From positions 1 through 11,568 of the forward strand of contig JAUXNL010000470.1 of the NCBI GenBank assembly GCA_030684415.1: DNA of 11,568 nt. The letters run 5' to 3'. Source of the stretch: Moraxellaceae bacterium. GTDB taxonomy: Bacteria > Pseudomonadota > Gammaproteobacteria > Pseudomonadales > Moraxellaceae. The notes beneath the pieces are model-generated. The model saw only the letters and a program-made list of their open reading frames with translations. It was not told the origin of the DNA and searched no databases. This document shows positions 1 through 7,281 of this stretch, piece by piece (positions within the stretch are counted from its first letter, which is position 1; every line of letters begins with the position of its first letter). Both the position numbers and the translations under genes were made by a program.

Positions 1-567
1 GTGATCGGCGACTACGCCCGCAGCTGGAGCCTGCTGCAGGGTTACGATGAGCAAAGCCTGCAGGAGCAGAGCGCCCGCCAGACTGATATGCGCGCTCTGG
101 CGCTGGATGATGTACTGGCGGCTATCGCGCAGTTGAAGGCCACGCTGATGGCCAAGGGCGAGGCGACCGAGCTGTTCGGCCAGTTGCGCAACGAGGGCCT
201 GGCCTCGGCCATTGCCACCATCGAGCAGGGCTTTGCCGATGAGTGGTTCTACCCGAATGTGGCCAGCCGGGCGGCGCATCTGCTGTATTTCGTCATTATG
301 TACAGGATGTACTGTATGCAGCGGGCGCATGGATGCGCAGGAGCTGCCAAGAATCACCCTCTGGCCGATGGCAACAAACGAAGTGGTTCGTTTTTGTTTC
401 TCTGGTATTTGCAACTGAACCAGCATTTGCTGGCGCGGCCAGTGGCGCAGTTGATCAACGACAACACCTTGGTGGCATTGGCATTGTTGGTGGCCGAGAG
501 CCTGCCGGAACAGAAAGAATTGATGGTGCGCCTGGTGGAGCATTTTGTGCTGCTAAAGCCACTGTAA
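1..567 (+). CDS. rhuM: RhuM-family protein, C-terminal part with Fic/DOC domain (5' end outside window)
   Basis: The frame is open from base 1, so the GTG there is probably internal and 188 C-terminal residues are visible. Intact RhuM proteins are roughly 330 residues, as I remember the family. The text D-Y-A-R-S-W-S-LLQGYD followed by a helical region and AAHLLYFVI is typical of the linker and first Fic helix of RhuM proteins. The Fic core is HPLADGNKRSG (His119 to Gly129), matching HxFx(D/E)GN(K/G)R with Leu for Phe and Lys for the second Gly, as in DOC-like members. Members of this fold transfer AMP or phosphate groups to target proteins; the RhuM substrate is unknown. It ends 44 bp before hsdR on the same strand, a common position inside type I restriction operons, and is probably cotranscribed with hsdR. 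Odd: residues 100-116 (nt 298-348) look like an extra segment between the first Fic helix and the catalytic loop, so activity is doubtful. Confidence 0.8.
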   Translation: MIGDYARSWSLLQGYDEQSLQEQSARQTDMRALALDDVLAAIAQLKATLMAKGEATELFGQLRNEGLASAIATIEQGFADEWFYPNVASRAAHLLYFVIMYRMYCMQRAHGCAGAAKNHPLADGNKRSGSFLFLWYLQLNQHLLARPVAQLINDNTLVALALLVAESLPEQKELMVRLVEHFVLLKPL

Positions 568-594
568 AAAAACAACAAGTAAACTGCCGAGCCT

Positions 595-600
595 AAGGAG
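595..600 (+). promoter_or_regulatory. Ribosome binding site of hsdR
   Basis: AAGGAG lies 11 nt before the ATG at 612. It supports that start and shows that hsdR has its own strong translation signal although it follows the rhuM-like gene closely. Confidence 0.7.
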
Positions 601-611
601 CTAAGACCGTC

Positions 612-3600
612 ATGGCGGATAGCCGGGAAGCCCAATTTCAGCAAGACATCATCGCCGCCATGGCCGCTCAGGGCTGGCTGACCGGCCCGGCCAGTGGTTA
701 CGACCGGCGCACGGCGCTGTATACCGAGGACTTTCTCGGCTACTTCAAGGACGCTTGGCCCGAGCGCTGGGACAAGTTCGCCAAGGCCAACCCGAACAAC
801 CCGGAAGGCGTGTTGGTGCAGAAGCTGGTGCGCGAGCTGGAGCAGGACGGCACCCTGGATGTGCTGCGCCACGGCTTCAAGCTGCCGGGGGTAAAGATTG
901 AGGTGTGCAGCTTCAAGCCCGACCACGGCATGAACCCGGATACCCTCAAGCGCTATCAGTGCAATCGCCTGCGCGTGGTGCCGGAAGTGTCTTATTCGCC
1001 GCATTACAGGGAGGGCGCCGATTCTTCACAAAGCTATAACCCGCGCTTGGACTTGGTGCTGTTCGTCAACGGCCTCCCCGTCGCCACGCTGGAGCTGAAA
1101 AGCGAGTTCAAGCAGAGCGTGGAAAACGCCAAGCGCCAGTACCGTTACGACCGCCCGGCAAAAGACCCGCTGACGCGCAAGCCCGAGCCGCTGCTCACCT
1201 TCAAGCGTGGCGCGCTGGTGCACTTTGCCGTGAGCCAGGATGAAGTGGCGATGACCACCCAACTGGCCGGCAAGGAGACCTTCTTCCTGCCGTTCAACCT
1301 CGGCAGCCTCGACGGCGGCGCTGGCAACCCGCCGGCGCCGGATGACCGCCAGTACGCCACCGGCTACCTGTGGCAGCGCCTGTTCCAGCCGGATGCCTGG
1401 CTCAAGGTGCTGGGCCGCTTTCTGCACCTGCAAAAGAGCGTGAAAGAAGATGCCGATGGCAAGCGCGTGACCAAAGAAACCCTGATCTTCCCGCGCTACC
1501 ACCAGTGGGAAGTGGTCAACAGGCTGATCGACACCACCCGCGCCGAAGGGCCGGGCAAGCGTTACCTGATCCAGCACAGCGCCGGCTCGGGCAAGTCCAA
1601 CTCGATTGCCTGGACGGCGCATCAGCTGGCCTCGCTCTACGATGCCGAGGGCCAGCGCCTGTTCAATTCGGTGATCGTGATTACCGACCGCACCGTGCTG
1701 GATAAGCAGTTGCAAGACACCATCTACCAGTTCGAGCACGCCCAGGGCGTGGTCAAGTGCATCACCCGCGATATCGGCAACCAGAGCAAGTCCGAGCAAC
1801 TGGCCGAGGCGCTGGCGGAGCAGACGCGCATCATCATCGTCACCCTCCAGACCTTCCCGGCGCTGTTTGATGCGCTGGACAAGTACCCCCGGCTTGCCAG
1901 CGGGCGCTATGCAGTAATCGCCGACGAGGCGCATTCCTCGCAGACCGGTTCGTCGGCCAGCAAGCTCAAGCAGATTCTCGGCAGTGATGCTGTTGTTGGA
2001 AAAGAAGGGGACGCTGAAGAGATCAGCGCCGAAGAGCTGCTGGACGCTGCCGTGGCCGCCCGCGCGCCCAACGAGCGCATCAGTTATTACGCCTTTACGG
2101 CCACGCCCAAGGCCAAAACCCTGGAGCTGTTCGGCCGCCCCGCCAATCCGGCGCTGCCGCCGAGCACCGACAACAAGCCCGAGGCGTTCCACCTGTATTC
2201 CATGCGCCAGGCGATTGAAGAAGGCTTCATCCTCGATGTGCTGCAGAACTACACCACCTACAGCACCGCCTGGAAGATCGCCCACCCGGAGGGCGACGAC
2301 GAGGAAGTGGACTCGAAGAAAGCGCGCATGAAGCTGGCCCGCTGGGTGCGCCTGCATCCGTACAACATCAGCCAGAAAGTGGAAATCATCGTTGAACACT
2401 TCCGCGCCAATATCCGGCATCTGCTGGGCGGCCAAGCCAAAGCCATGGTGGTCACCAGCAGCCGGCAAGAGGCCGTGCGCTACCAGTTGGCGGTAATGGC
2501 CTACGTGAAGCAGATGGGCTATCGCGATGTGCATCCGCTGGTGGCTTTTTCCGGCAGCGTGTTGCCGGACGAGGTGATTCCTGAAGAGGTGACGGAAAGC
2601 AGCAAGCTGCTCAACCCCGGCCTGAACGGGCGCGATCTGGCGGAGGCCTTCGACACCCAGGACTTCAACGTGATGATCGCGGCCAACAAGTACCAGACCG
2701 GCTTCGATCAGCCCAAGCTCTGCGCCATGTACGTGGACAAAAAGCTGCAAGGCGTGGACTGCGTGCAAACCTTGTCGCGCCTGAACCGCACCTTTGGCGA
2801 CAGCAAACCCACCTTCATCCTCGATTTCTTCAACGACGCCCGGGACATTCTCGACGCCTTCCTGCCTTACTACACCAAGGCCGAGCTGACCGACGTAACC
2901 GACCCGCAGCTCATTTATGACCTGCAAGAGAAGCTGGATGCCGAGGGTATTTACCACTGGGCAGAAGTGGCGGCCTTCGCCATGGCCTTCTTCGACCCCA
3001 AAGCCGCCGCCAGTAAGCTCAGCTACTACTGCGCACCCGCCAAGGAGCGCTTTGCCAAGCGCTACAAACTGGCCCAGGAGTCGCGCCGGCAGGCGCTGGA
3101 CTTCAAGCGCACCGCGGGCGACAGCGCCGGCCTTAAAAAAGCGGAGGCCGCGCTCAAGGAGGCCGGCGAGCAAGTCGATCAGCTTGATCTGTTCAAAAAG
3201 AATCTGCAGAGCTTTGTGCGCCTCTACGAATTCCTCTCACAGATCATCCCGTATGAAGATCGCGAACTGGAGCAGCTCTGCGTATACGCCAAGCATCTCC
3301 ACCCGCTGCTGCGTGTGGACAGGCTGGATGAGGATGATCTGGATGTGGGCGAGCTGCAGCTCACGCACTACCGCCTGCGTAAGCGCTCTGAGCACCAGTT
3401 GCGCCTGAATGAAGAAAAAGGCGACTACAGCCTGGACCCAGCGAGTGCCGTGGGCAGCGGCAAGGCTCACGACCCGGAGAAGAAACGGCTGTCAGAAATC
3501 ATCGAAGCGCTGAACGATATCTTTGGGGCTGAAGTGAGCGATGAGGATCAGCTGCAGTTCCTCACCGGCATCGCCAATCGCATCAGCCGCCAGGAAGATG

Positions 3601-3821
3601 TGATGGCTCAGGTGAACAATCACTCGGTCGAACAGGTGATGCATGGCCTGTTCCCCAAGCGCGTGCTGGACACCGTGCTGGACGCCATGACCGACCACGA
3701 AAAGCTGTCGCTGGAAGTGCTGGATAACGAGACGAAAAGCCGGGCCTTTGCCTTGGTGATTCTGAAGATGCTGGCGGGGGTTAGCAGCTCCGGACAAGGC
3801 AACAATGGCGCGGCTGTTTGA
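612..3821 (+). CDS. hsdR: Type I restriction enzyme R subunit (HsdR), nuclease and DNA translocase
   Basis: At 1069 residues this is a normal full-length HsdR, the subunit that pulls DNA using ATP and cuts it when the HsdM2-HsdS complex meets unmethylated sites. An N-terminal PD-(D/E)xK nuclease is seen at about residues 130-180 (Asp147, then E161-L-K163). The SF2 motor follows: Walker A HSAGSGKS (Lys328), DEAH box at residues 438-441, motif III-like FTATP, motif IV around VVTSS, motif V around NKYQTGFDQP, and motif VI QTLSRLNR (residues 719-726). The C-terminal third is helical, as expected for the part that docks on the methylase. All core motifs are present and the frame is uninterrupted, so the protein looks functional. 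The start is set by AAGGAG at 595-600. hsdM and hsdS are not seen and should lie before base 1; without them the subunit would be idle. Confidence 0.96.
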   Translation: MADSREAQFQQDIIAAMAAQGWLTGPASGYDRRTALYTEDFLGYFKDAWPERWDKFAKANPNNPEGVLVQKLVRELEQDGTLDVLRHGFKLPGVKIEVCSFKPDHGMNPDTLKRYQCNRLRVVPEVSYSPHYREGADSSQSYNPRLDLVLFVNGLPVATLELKSEFKQSVENAKRQYRYDRPAKDPLTRKPEPLLTFKRGALVHFAVSQDEVAMTTQLAGKETFFLPFNLGSLDGGAGNPPAPDDRQYATGYLWQRLFQPDAWLKVLGRFLHLQKSVKEDADGKRVTKETLIFPRYHQWEVVNRLIDTTRAEGPGKRYLIQHSAGSGKSNSIAWTAHQLASLYDAEGQRLFNSVIVITDRTVLDKQLQDTIYQFEHAQGVVKCITRDIGNQSKSEQLAEALAEQTRIIIVTLQTFPALFDALDKYPRLASGRYAVIADEAHSSQTGSSASKLKQILGSDAVVGKEGDAEEISAEELLDAAVAARAPNERISYYAFTATPKAKTLELFGRPANPALPPSTDNKPEAFHLYSMRQAIEEGFILDVLQNYTTYSTAWKIAHPEGDDEEVDSKKARMKLARWVRLHPYNISQKVEIIVEHFRANIRHLLGGQAKAMVVTSSRQEAVRYQLAVMAYVKQMGYRDVHPLVAFSGSVLPDEVIPEEVTESSKLLNPGLNGRDLAEAFDTQDFNVMIAANKYQTGFDQPKLCAMYVDKKLQGVDCVQTLSRLNRTFGDSKPTFILDFFNDARDILDAFLPYYTKAELTDVTDPQLIYDLQEKLDAEGIYHWAEVAAFAMAFFDPKAAASKLSYYCAPAKERFAKRYKLAQESRRQALDFKRTAGDSAGLKKAEAALKEAGEQVDQLDLFKKNLQSFVRLYEFLSQIIPYEDRELEQLCVYAKHLHPLLRVDRLDEDDLDVGELQLTHYRLRKRSEHQLRLNEEKGDYSLDPASAVGSGKAHDPEKKRLSEIIEALNDIFGAEVSDEDQLQFLTGIANRISRQEDVMAQVNNHSVEQVMHGLFPKRVLDTVLDAMTDHEKLSLEVLDNETKSRAFALVILKMLAGVSSSGQGNNGAAV

Positions 3822-4195
3822 TCGCTTGCAGGTGAGCGCGGGGATTGCTTGCGCGGGCTAGACGACGGAGACAGCCAAGCACATCTGACTGAACGTTGAG
3901 CTGGCAATAAAACCGCCTCAATGCCGGGACACATCGTGGCGCGTGAGATTTTCACCCACAGGAGCGGCACCACACCCATCGCTTCATGGCTTAAGACATG
4001 CTGTTGCCCACTCGAGCCGATCACAAGGGCAAAGCCTCGACAGCCGCCACCACTCAGAGGCCATTTCACAAAAGGATTCACTGGAGATGAAAAGCTATCG
4101 CCGCATCATGCTCGGCTTCGCTGTCGCTAATTTCTAGATACTAAAAAGTCGGGCACCCTGGGCGAGAGAGGGAGGTAGAGCAATCTGACGGCAGG
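3822..4195. other. Intergenic stretch between convergent hsdR and fic
   Basis: About 370 bp without a convincing gene. No strong intrinsic terminator hairpin with a T-run was found, although two genes converge here. Apart from the short ATG-initiated frame at 4087-4137, I see only short open frames without RBS or family resemblance. It may mark the edge of the restriction locus. Confidence 0.5.
4087..4137 (+). pseudogene. Possible 5' remnant of a lost gene (MKSYRRIMLG...)
   Basis: A 16-codon frame beginning MKSYRRIMLG and ending at TAG, with a GGAG immediately before the ATG (too close for an ideal RBS). From memory, proteins annotated as restriction endonucleases (Mrr-like) often begin with a similar M-K-x-Y-Y-R-x-M-L-G-K-K, and here the resemblance stops after Gly10. 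It could be the start codons of such a gene left by a deletion next to hsdR, or a chance short frame. The frame is also open upstream to 3943 without recognisable sequence. Confidence 0.25.
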
Positions 4196-5725
4196 TCAGG
4201 CATCGCCAAAGGCGCGAACGATAACCTCAGTAATCCTGCCTGCCAGTTCATCATCGTCGAGCGCCGGGAACTCGTTTCTGAGCTTGCCAGAGACCACTCC
4301 GCCATTCTGGCGGACGGCCCGGACAATCCGATCAATGTCGGTATCCGGCCCCTCCAGCAGATTCTTGACGCCCTCGCGAGCCGTCTTGGCAGCCCTGAGG
4401 TAAACCGCCTCCTCCCGCATTTCCTGCTCGATGGTGACCCGAACCATTTCGCCCAGATACTCCACATGAGCCGTCAGGTCTGGGTAGCGCCAAGCCGCCC
4501 TGGCGTCATCGTACGCATCGAACTCGAAGTCATACTCAACCCCATCCTCTGCCGTTCGCCTTTCACTAAAATGGCAGGATTGCCGGTATCGCTGCATCAA
4601 AGGTTTGGAAAACACCTCCAGCACTTCGTCATAACTGCGACGCGTGCGAGCACTGGCCGTGATCGTGGCGGAGATAGGCAAAATGAACGGCGCCGGCACG
4701 TCACCATCCCGCCTCAACACATCGTTCACCAGAAAGCGGGAAATACGGCCGTTTCCGTCGGCCATCGGATGAATGTAAACGAATCCGAAAGATAGGACTG
4801 CCGACCTTGCCAAAGAAGCCCGGCCTGATGTCCGGGCATCAAACTCCCGAAGCCCCTCCAGCATGGCAGGCGCATCATCCCAATGCGGCCCCACGTAATG
4901 CACTACTGGCGAGTACCCATGAGACTCACCCACGAAAACTGGCGAGCGGCGAATGCCATAGCGAGTCGCCCGCTCACCCAAGATGTCAGCCTGCAGCTCG
5001 GTTAGTGAGGCCTCCAGGAGAGGACTGTCATAGGTTCCGCAGCGCCTTTCCATGGCAGCCGCAAACCGTTCAATGCGGTCCACATATTTTTCTTCATGCT
5101 CGATGGCAAAGCTGGCCTTGCTTTCCTTAATGGTCAGCCAGACAGCGCTACGCATTAGAAGATCCGTTCCGAAGTCATGCTCCAACTGCTGCAGGCTCCG
5201 CGCACAATCGTACTGCTCAATCTCCCGGACCATAGCCGTCCGCAACACCATAGGGCAGAAGTCCGGCGTCCCGGGCAGGTTATCCCTCACCCGCCAGCGC
5301 AAATTGTTGACCGGCTGCACCGCTGTCAGAAATGCCTCATCGTCCAACGCGTTCACGTAATTGCCAGATGTCACACCCGGAAAGGCCAACTGGGTACGGG
5401 TCAACCACTCATAGAAAAAGCCGGCACGTCGTGCATACTGGCCCGTGGGCTCCCGGGTAATCCATGCATACAGCTCATCAGGACCGGTCTGAGCAAACAA
5501 TCGACTCAGAAACTCCAGGTGCACGCCCTCATGGCGCAGGGCAAAGGTAAGATGTCCCACCAGAGTGTCTTCGGGGCGGGTGGCAGCCACATAGTGCTCA
5601 TGCACACAGCCATCCTCCCGGACTGTTGATCGTGACCGGGCAATCTGGCTATCTATGCGAAAGGGCTGGACAGGCTCCACCCCATAGGTGGCCGCCAGCC
5701 AGCGATACCCGATCCAATCGGCCAC
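4196..5725 (-). CDS. Fic family protein (putative protein adenylyltransferase), class II-like
   Basis: A 509-residue protein with the complete Fic active-site loop HPMADGNGRISR (His319 base, Asp323 for metal, Arg327 and Arg330 for phosphates; Met321 replaces the usual Phe). Fic proteins move AMP from ATP to hydroxyl side chains of targets. Before the core is the flap region RRSPVFVG (residues 259-266), which docks targets. The N-terminal side has S-F-A-I-E-H at 205-210, matching the self-inhibitory helix (S/T)xxxE(G/N) except that the last residue is His; Glu209 would block productive ATP binding. Residues about 460-509 look helical and could be a small winged-helix-like tail. The start is GTG at 5725: a TAA lies just upstream in frame and GGAGGGG lies 7 nt away. 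It is convergent with hsdR. Role as toxin, defence factor or signalling enzyme is unknown; the target cannot be inferred. Confidence 0.9.
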   Translation of the reverse strand: MADWIGYRWLAATYGVEPVQPFRIDSQIARSRSTVREDGCVHEHYVAATRPEDTLVGHLTFALRHEGVHLEFLSRLFAQTGPDELYAWITREPTGQYARRAGFFYEWLTRTQLAFPGVTSGNYVNALDDEAFLTAVQPVNNLRWRVRDNLPGTPDFCPMVLRTAMVREIEQYDCARSLQQLEHDFGTDLLMRSAVWLTIKESKASFAIEHEEKYVDRIERFAAAMERRCGTYDSPLLEASLTELQADILGERATRYGIRRSPVFVGESHGYSPVVHYVGPHWDDAPAMLEGLREFDARTSGRASLARSAVLSFGFVYIHPMADGNGRISRFLVNDVLRRDGDVPAPFILPISATITASARTRRSYDEVLEVFSKPLMQRYRQSCHFSERRTAEDGVEYDFEFDAYDDARAAWRYPDLTAHVEYLGEMVRVTIEQEMREEAVYLRAAKTAREGVKNLLEGPDTDIDRIVRAVRQNGGVVSGKLRNEFPALDDDELAGRITEVIVRAFGDA

Positions 5726-5732
5726 TTAGAAT

Positions 5733-5739
5733 CCCCTCC
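5733..5739 (-). promoter_or_regulatory. Ribosome binding site of the Fic gene
   Basis: GGAGGGG on the minus strand sits 7 nt before the GTG at 5725. It decides the unusual GTG start, since an in-frame TAA directly precedes the codon. Confidence 0.75.
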
Positions 5740-5987
5740 ATACCGATGAAATCGATTAAGCGCCATTTTTTTTAATTAAAAAATAGGGCTTTTACTTTTT
5801 TTTGATTATTCCCTTCTACTTTCCCCCCTCCTCCACAGGAGAGCAGCCAACTGCGTCGGCCCGCATGGCATTGATATAAAAAGACTATTTTCAGGACTTG
5901 AGGAGGGTGACGGCCACCGGCTCAAGAAGCCGGGCCGGAGCGCCAACCCCCGATATGACGTCGGTGGCGCCCGCATTAACCTCCAAT

Positions 5988-6040
5988 GGGGTTTATATAA
6001 ACCCTAAAGTAGTTTATATAAACCCGCATCGGGGTTTATT
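5988..6040 (+). promoter_or_regulatory. Operator cluster: palindrome GGGTTTATATAAACCC plus two related sites
   Basis: A perfect 16-bp palindrome GGGTTTATATAAACCC lies at 5989-6004. A second site sharing TTTATATAAACCC is at 6013-6025, with its centre 21 bp after the first (two helical turns). A third left half, GGGTTTAT, begins at 6032, in register for a centre about 22 bp further. The cluster ends 16 bp before the ATG of the winged-helix gene at 6056. The spacing and symmetry are those of operators bound by a dimeric repressor, most likely the winged-helix product itself acting on its own operon. TATATAA inside each site could overlap the -10 element. Confidence 0.7.
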
Positions 6041-6055
6041 CACACGGGCCGGATC

Positions 6056-6391
6056 ATGCTGGAAGCCATTCTGGGCAGTACCAACAAGGAAAGGGTACTC
6101 ATCTATCTGAGCACTCAGGGCGAAGGCTATGCCCGCGAGATTGCCGCCGCCTTCAAGACCGGTGTCACCCCCATACAAAAGCAGCTGGCCGCGCTGGAAG
6201 CGGCCAATGTCATTTATTGCCAGCCGCAGGGCCGCACCAAACTCTATGCCCTGAACCCTCGCTACCCCTTTCTCAAGGAACTGGAGGCGCTGCTGGAAAA
6301 AGCCCTGTTTTTTTATCCCCCGGAAGAAAGAGAGGCACTGCTGCTGGATCGTCGTCGTCCGCGCCGCCAAGGCAAACCGCTCAGCCTATGA
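6056..6391 (+). CDS. Small winged helix-turn-helix regulator, probable autorepressor
   Basis: 111 residues with an ArsR/MarR-like winged helix: helices at about 8-20 and 25-34 (Y-A-R-E-I-A-A-A-F), a recognition helix at about 36-51 (V-T-P-I-Q-K-Q-L-A-A-L-E), and a wing Q-G-R-T-K-L-Y-A-L (58-66). A conserved-looking N-P-R-Y-P-F-L-K-E-L (67-76) follows. The C-terminus is Arg-rich (RRRPRRQGK). The start is the ATG at 6056; the RBS is weak and no better in-frame start exists nearby. It lies directly behind the operator cluster and overlaps the next gene by ATGA at 6388-6391, so the two were translationally coupled. Regulator plus nucleotidyltransferase resembles nucleotidyltransferase toxin-antitoxin or phage-defence pairs such as AbiE, with this gene in the regulator/antitoxin place. 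That role is inference; the frame is intact. Confidence 0.8.
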   Translation: MLEAILGSTNKERVLIYLSTQGEGYAREIAAAFKTGVTPIQKQLAALEAANVIYCQPQGRTKLYALNPRYPFLKELEALLEKALFFYPPEEREALLLDRRRPRRQGKPLSL

Positions 6392-6743
6392 AAGCCATTG
6401 CCGACATGAGCCTTGTAGAGCTGGCAGCGAGGGTGACCAGCCACCTTGAACAGCATGGTATTCCGGTGGTACTGGTCGGCGGTGGCTGTGTTTCCGTGTA
6501 CAGCGAGAACCGCTACCAGACCAGTGATCTTGATTTTGTGGAGCGCTACCACACGCGGCGCCAGGCGCTCAGGGCATTCTAGTGCTGCTAACACCCACAG
6601 ACTGCGTAAAAGATCGACTCAGTGCTTATTACCACTGGCATGACCGGCAGGCACTGGAGCAGGCCGTATGGGTGGCGCAGCGGCAGGCGGTTGATCGTGA
6701 GGCAGTGCGGCAATGGTCTGCACAGGAAGGCATGAGCGAATAA
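6388..6743 (+). pseudogene. Nucleotidyltransferase-like gene, internally deleted and frameshifted
   Basis: The first 64 codons (ATG at 6388, TAG at 6580-6582) carry the start of a Pol-beta-type nucleotidyltransferase: V-L-V-G-G-G at 28-33 and the paired acids D-L-D at 47-49 in TSDLDFV. The match then ends. From 6582 another frame reads LLLTPTDCVKDRLSAYYHW... and runs 53 codons to TAA at 6741-6743. This resembles the C-terminal part of the same family (L-T-P-T-D-x-V-K-D-R-L, then Y-H-W-x-D-R-Q). As I recall, homologues are about 180-190 residues, so roughly 60-80 central codons, including the third catalytic acid, are absent. The product should therefore be inactive. Coupled by ATGA to the winged-helix gene. 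A short expressed protein of other function cannot be excluded. Confidence 0.75.
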
Positions 6744-6818
6744 TTCGGGCATTTTCTGGCGGCGTTGGCAGCGGCAGAAGCCGGTCACTGATGCAGTGGG
6801 GTGGCTGGGGTAAAACCC

Positions 6819-6848
6819 AAAACGGCCTTCATCACTGCAGGCCGTTTT
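6819..6848 (+). terminator. Intrinsic terminator, probably bidirectional
   Basis: A perfect 9-bp stem AAAACGGCC/GGCCGTTTT with a 12-nt loop, followed by T-rich sequence on the plus strand and matched by A-rich sequence on the other side. It stands between the end of the nucleotidyltransferase remnant and the 3' end of the minus-strand yajD, so it can stop both transcripts. Confidence 0.85.
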
Positions 6849-6884
6849 TATTTGCAGCGCACGTTCATCACTCCCCTGCTGCCC

Positions 6885-7232
6885 TCACTTCTTGTCGAGC
6901 AATCCCTTCAGCCCGGCAAACGGATTATGCCGGGCAGGCTCGGGCTCTTTTTCGCGCGGCGTCTCGTCGCTGCCGTATAGCCGCTGCTCGTGGTATTTGG
7001 AGTGCTCGTTGTCGTGGCAGTAGAGGCAGAGCAACTCCCAGTTGCTGCCATCCGGTGGGTTGTTGTCGTGGTTGTGATCTTTGTGGTGCACGGTCAGCTC
7101 ACGCAAATTCGAGTAGGTGAACTCGCGTGCGCAGCGCCCGCATATCCACGGGTACAACTTTAACGCACGGTCACGATAGCCTTGCTCGCGGCGCGCGTAG
7201 TCGCTGCTGGCGCCGGTTCTGTCTGTGGCCAT
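6885..7232 (-). CDS. yajD: YajD family HNH nuclease
   Basis: 115 residues, the same length as E. coli YajD as I recall it, and very similar along the whole length: Y-A-R-R-E-Q-G-Y-R near the N-terminus, YPWICGRC (28-34), L-R-E-L-T-V-H-H (43-50), G-S-N-W-E-L-L-C-L-Y-C-H (62-73) and a C-terminal NPFAGLKG. Cys31/Cys34 and Cys69/Cys72 form a zinc site; His50, Asn64 and His73/His77 form the HNH core. HNH domains cut nucleic acids; the cellular task of YajD is not established. The start at 7232 (ATG) rather than further upstream is chosen because AGGAG lies 6 nt before it and the length fits the family. It seems monocistronic, with a terminator 37 bp behind its stop. Confidence 0.93.
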   Translation of the reverse strand: MATDRTGASSDYARREQGYRDRALKLYPWICGRCAREFTYSNLRELTVHHKDHNHDNNPPDGSNWELLCLYCHDNEHSKYHEQRLYGSDETPREKEPEPARHNPFAGLKGLLDKK

Positions 7233-7238
7233 TACGCT

Positions 7239-7245
7239 CTCCTCT
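7239..7245 (-). promoter_or_regulatory. Ribosome binding site of yajD
   Basis: AGAGGAG on the minus strand, 6 nt from the ATG at 7232; it decides between this start and an in-frame codon at 7295 that has no such site. Confidence 0.75.
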
Positions 7246-7281
7246 GCGGGTGTGTGCTTACGGTGTGCGCGCTCGGCTGAA

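Larger units (their letters stand above)
5726..6055. other. Intergenic control region between divergent fic and the winged-helix gene
   Basis: This 330-bp region separates two outward-facing genes, so it must hold promoters for both. Near fic it is very AT-rich (about 5763-5815) with a 16-bp perfect palindrome of six T, AATT, six A at 5768-5783. The middle holds a GC-rich hairpin, CCGGCT/AGCCGG (5917-5922 with 5928-5933), and a GCGCCA...TGGCGC inverted repeat at about 5940-5970, neither followed by a T-run. The end near 6055 holds the operator cluster. No clear sigma-70 pair can be assigned to either gene; TATAAA at 5875-5880 has no good -35 partner. Confidence 0.6.

Noticed and set aside
354..1004. 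A 216-codon minus-strand frame over rhuM and hsdR
   Set aside because: Antisense to two recognised genes, with no RBS and no domain.
1026..3173. A 715-codon open frame on the minus strand
   Set aside because: It lies wholly inside hsdR, whose motifs and codon use are clear. The antisense frame stays open because of GC-rich codon bias, and its product is low-complexity without a known domain.
3822..4195. Attachment site or integrase scar at the end of the restriction locus
   Set aside because: No tRNA gene, no direct repeat matching another point of the window and no integrase were found.
5875..5880. TATAAA as a -10 element for the winged-helix gene
   Set aside because: No acceptable -35 hexamer at 16-18 bp and a distance of 180 bp to the start; the operator cluster is a better place for the promoter.
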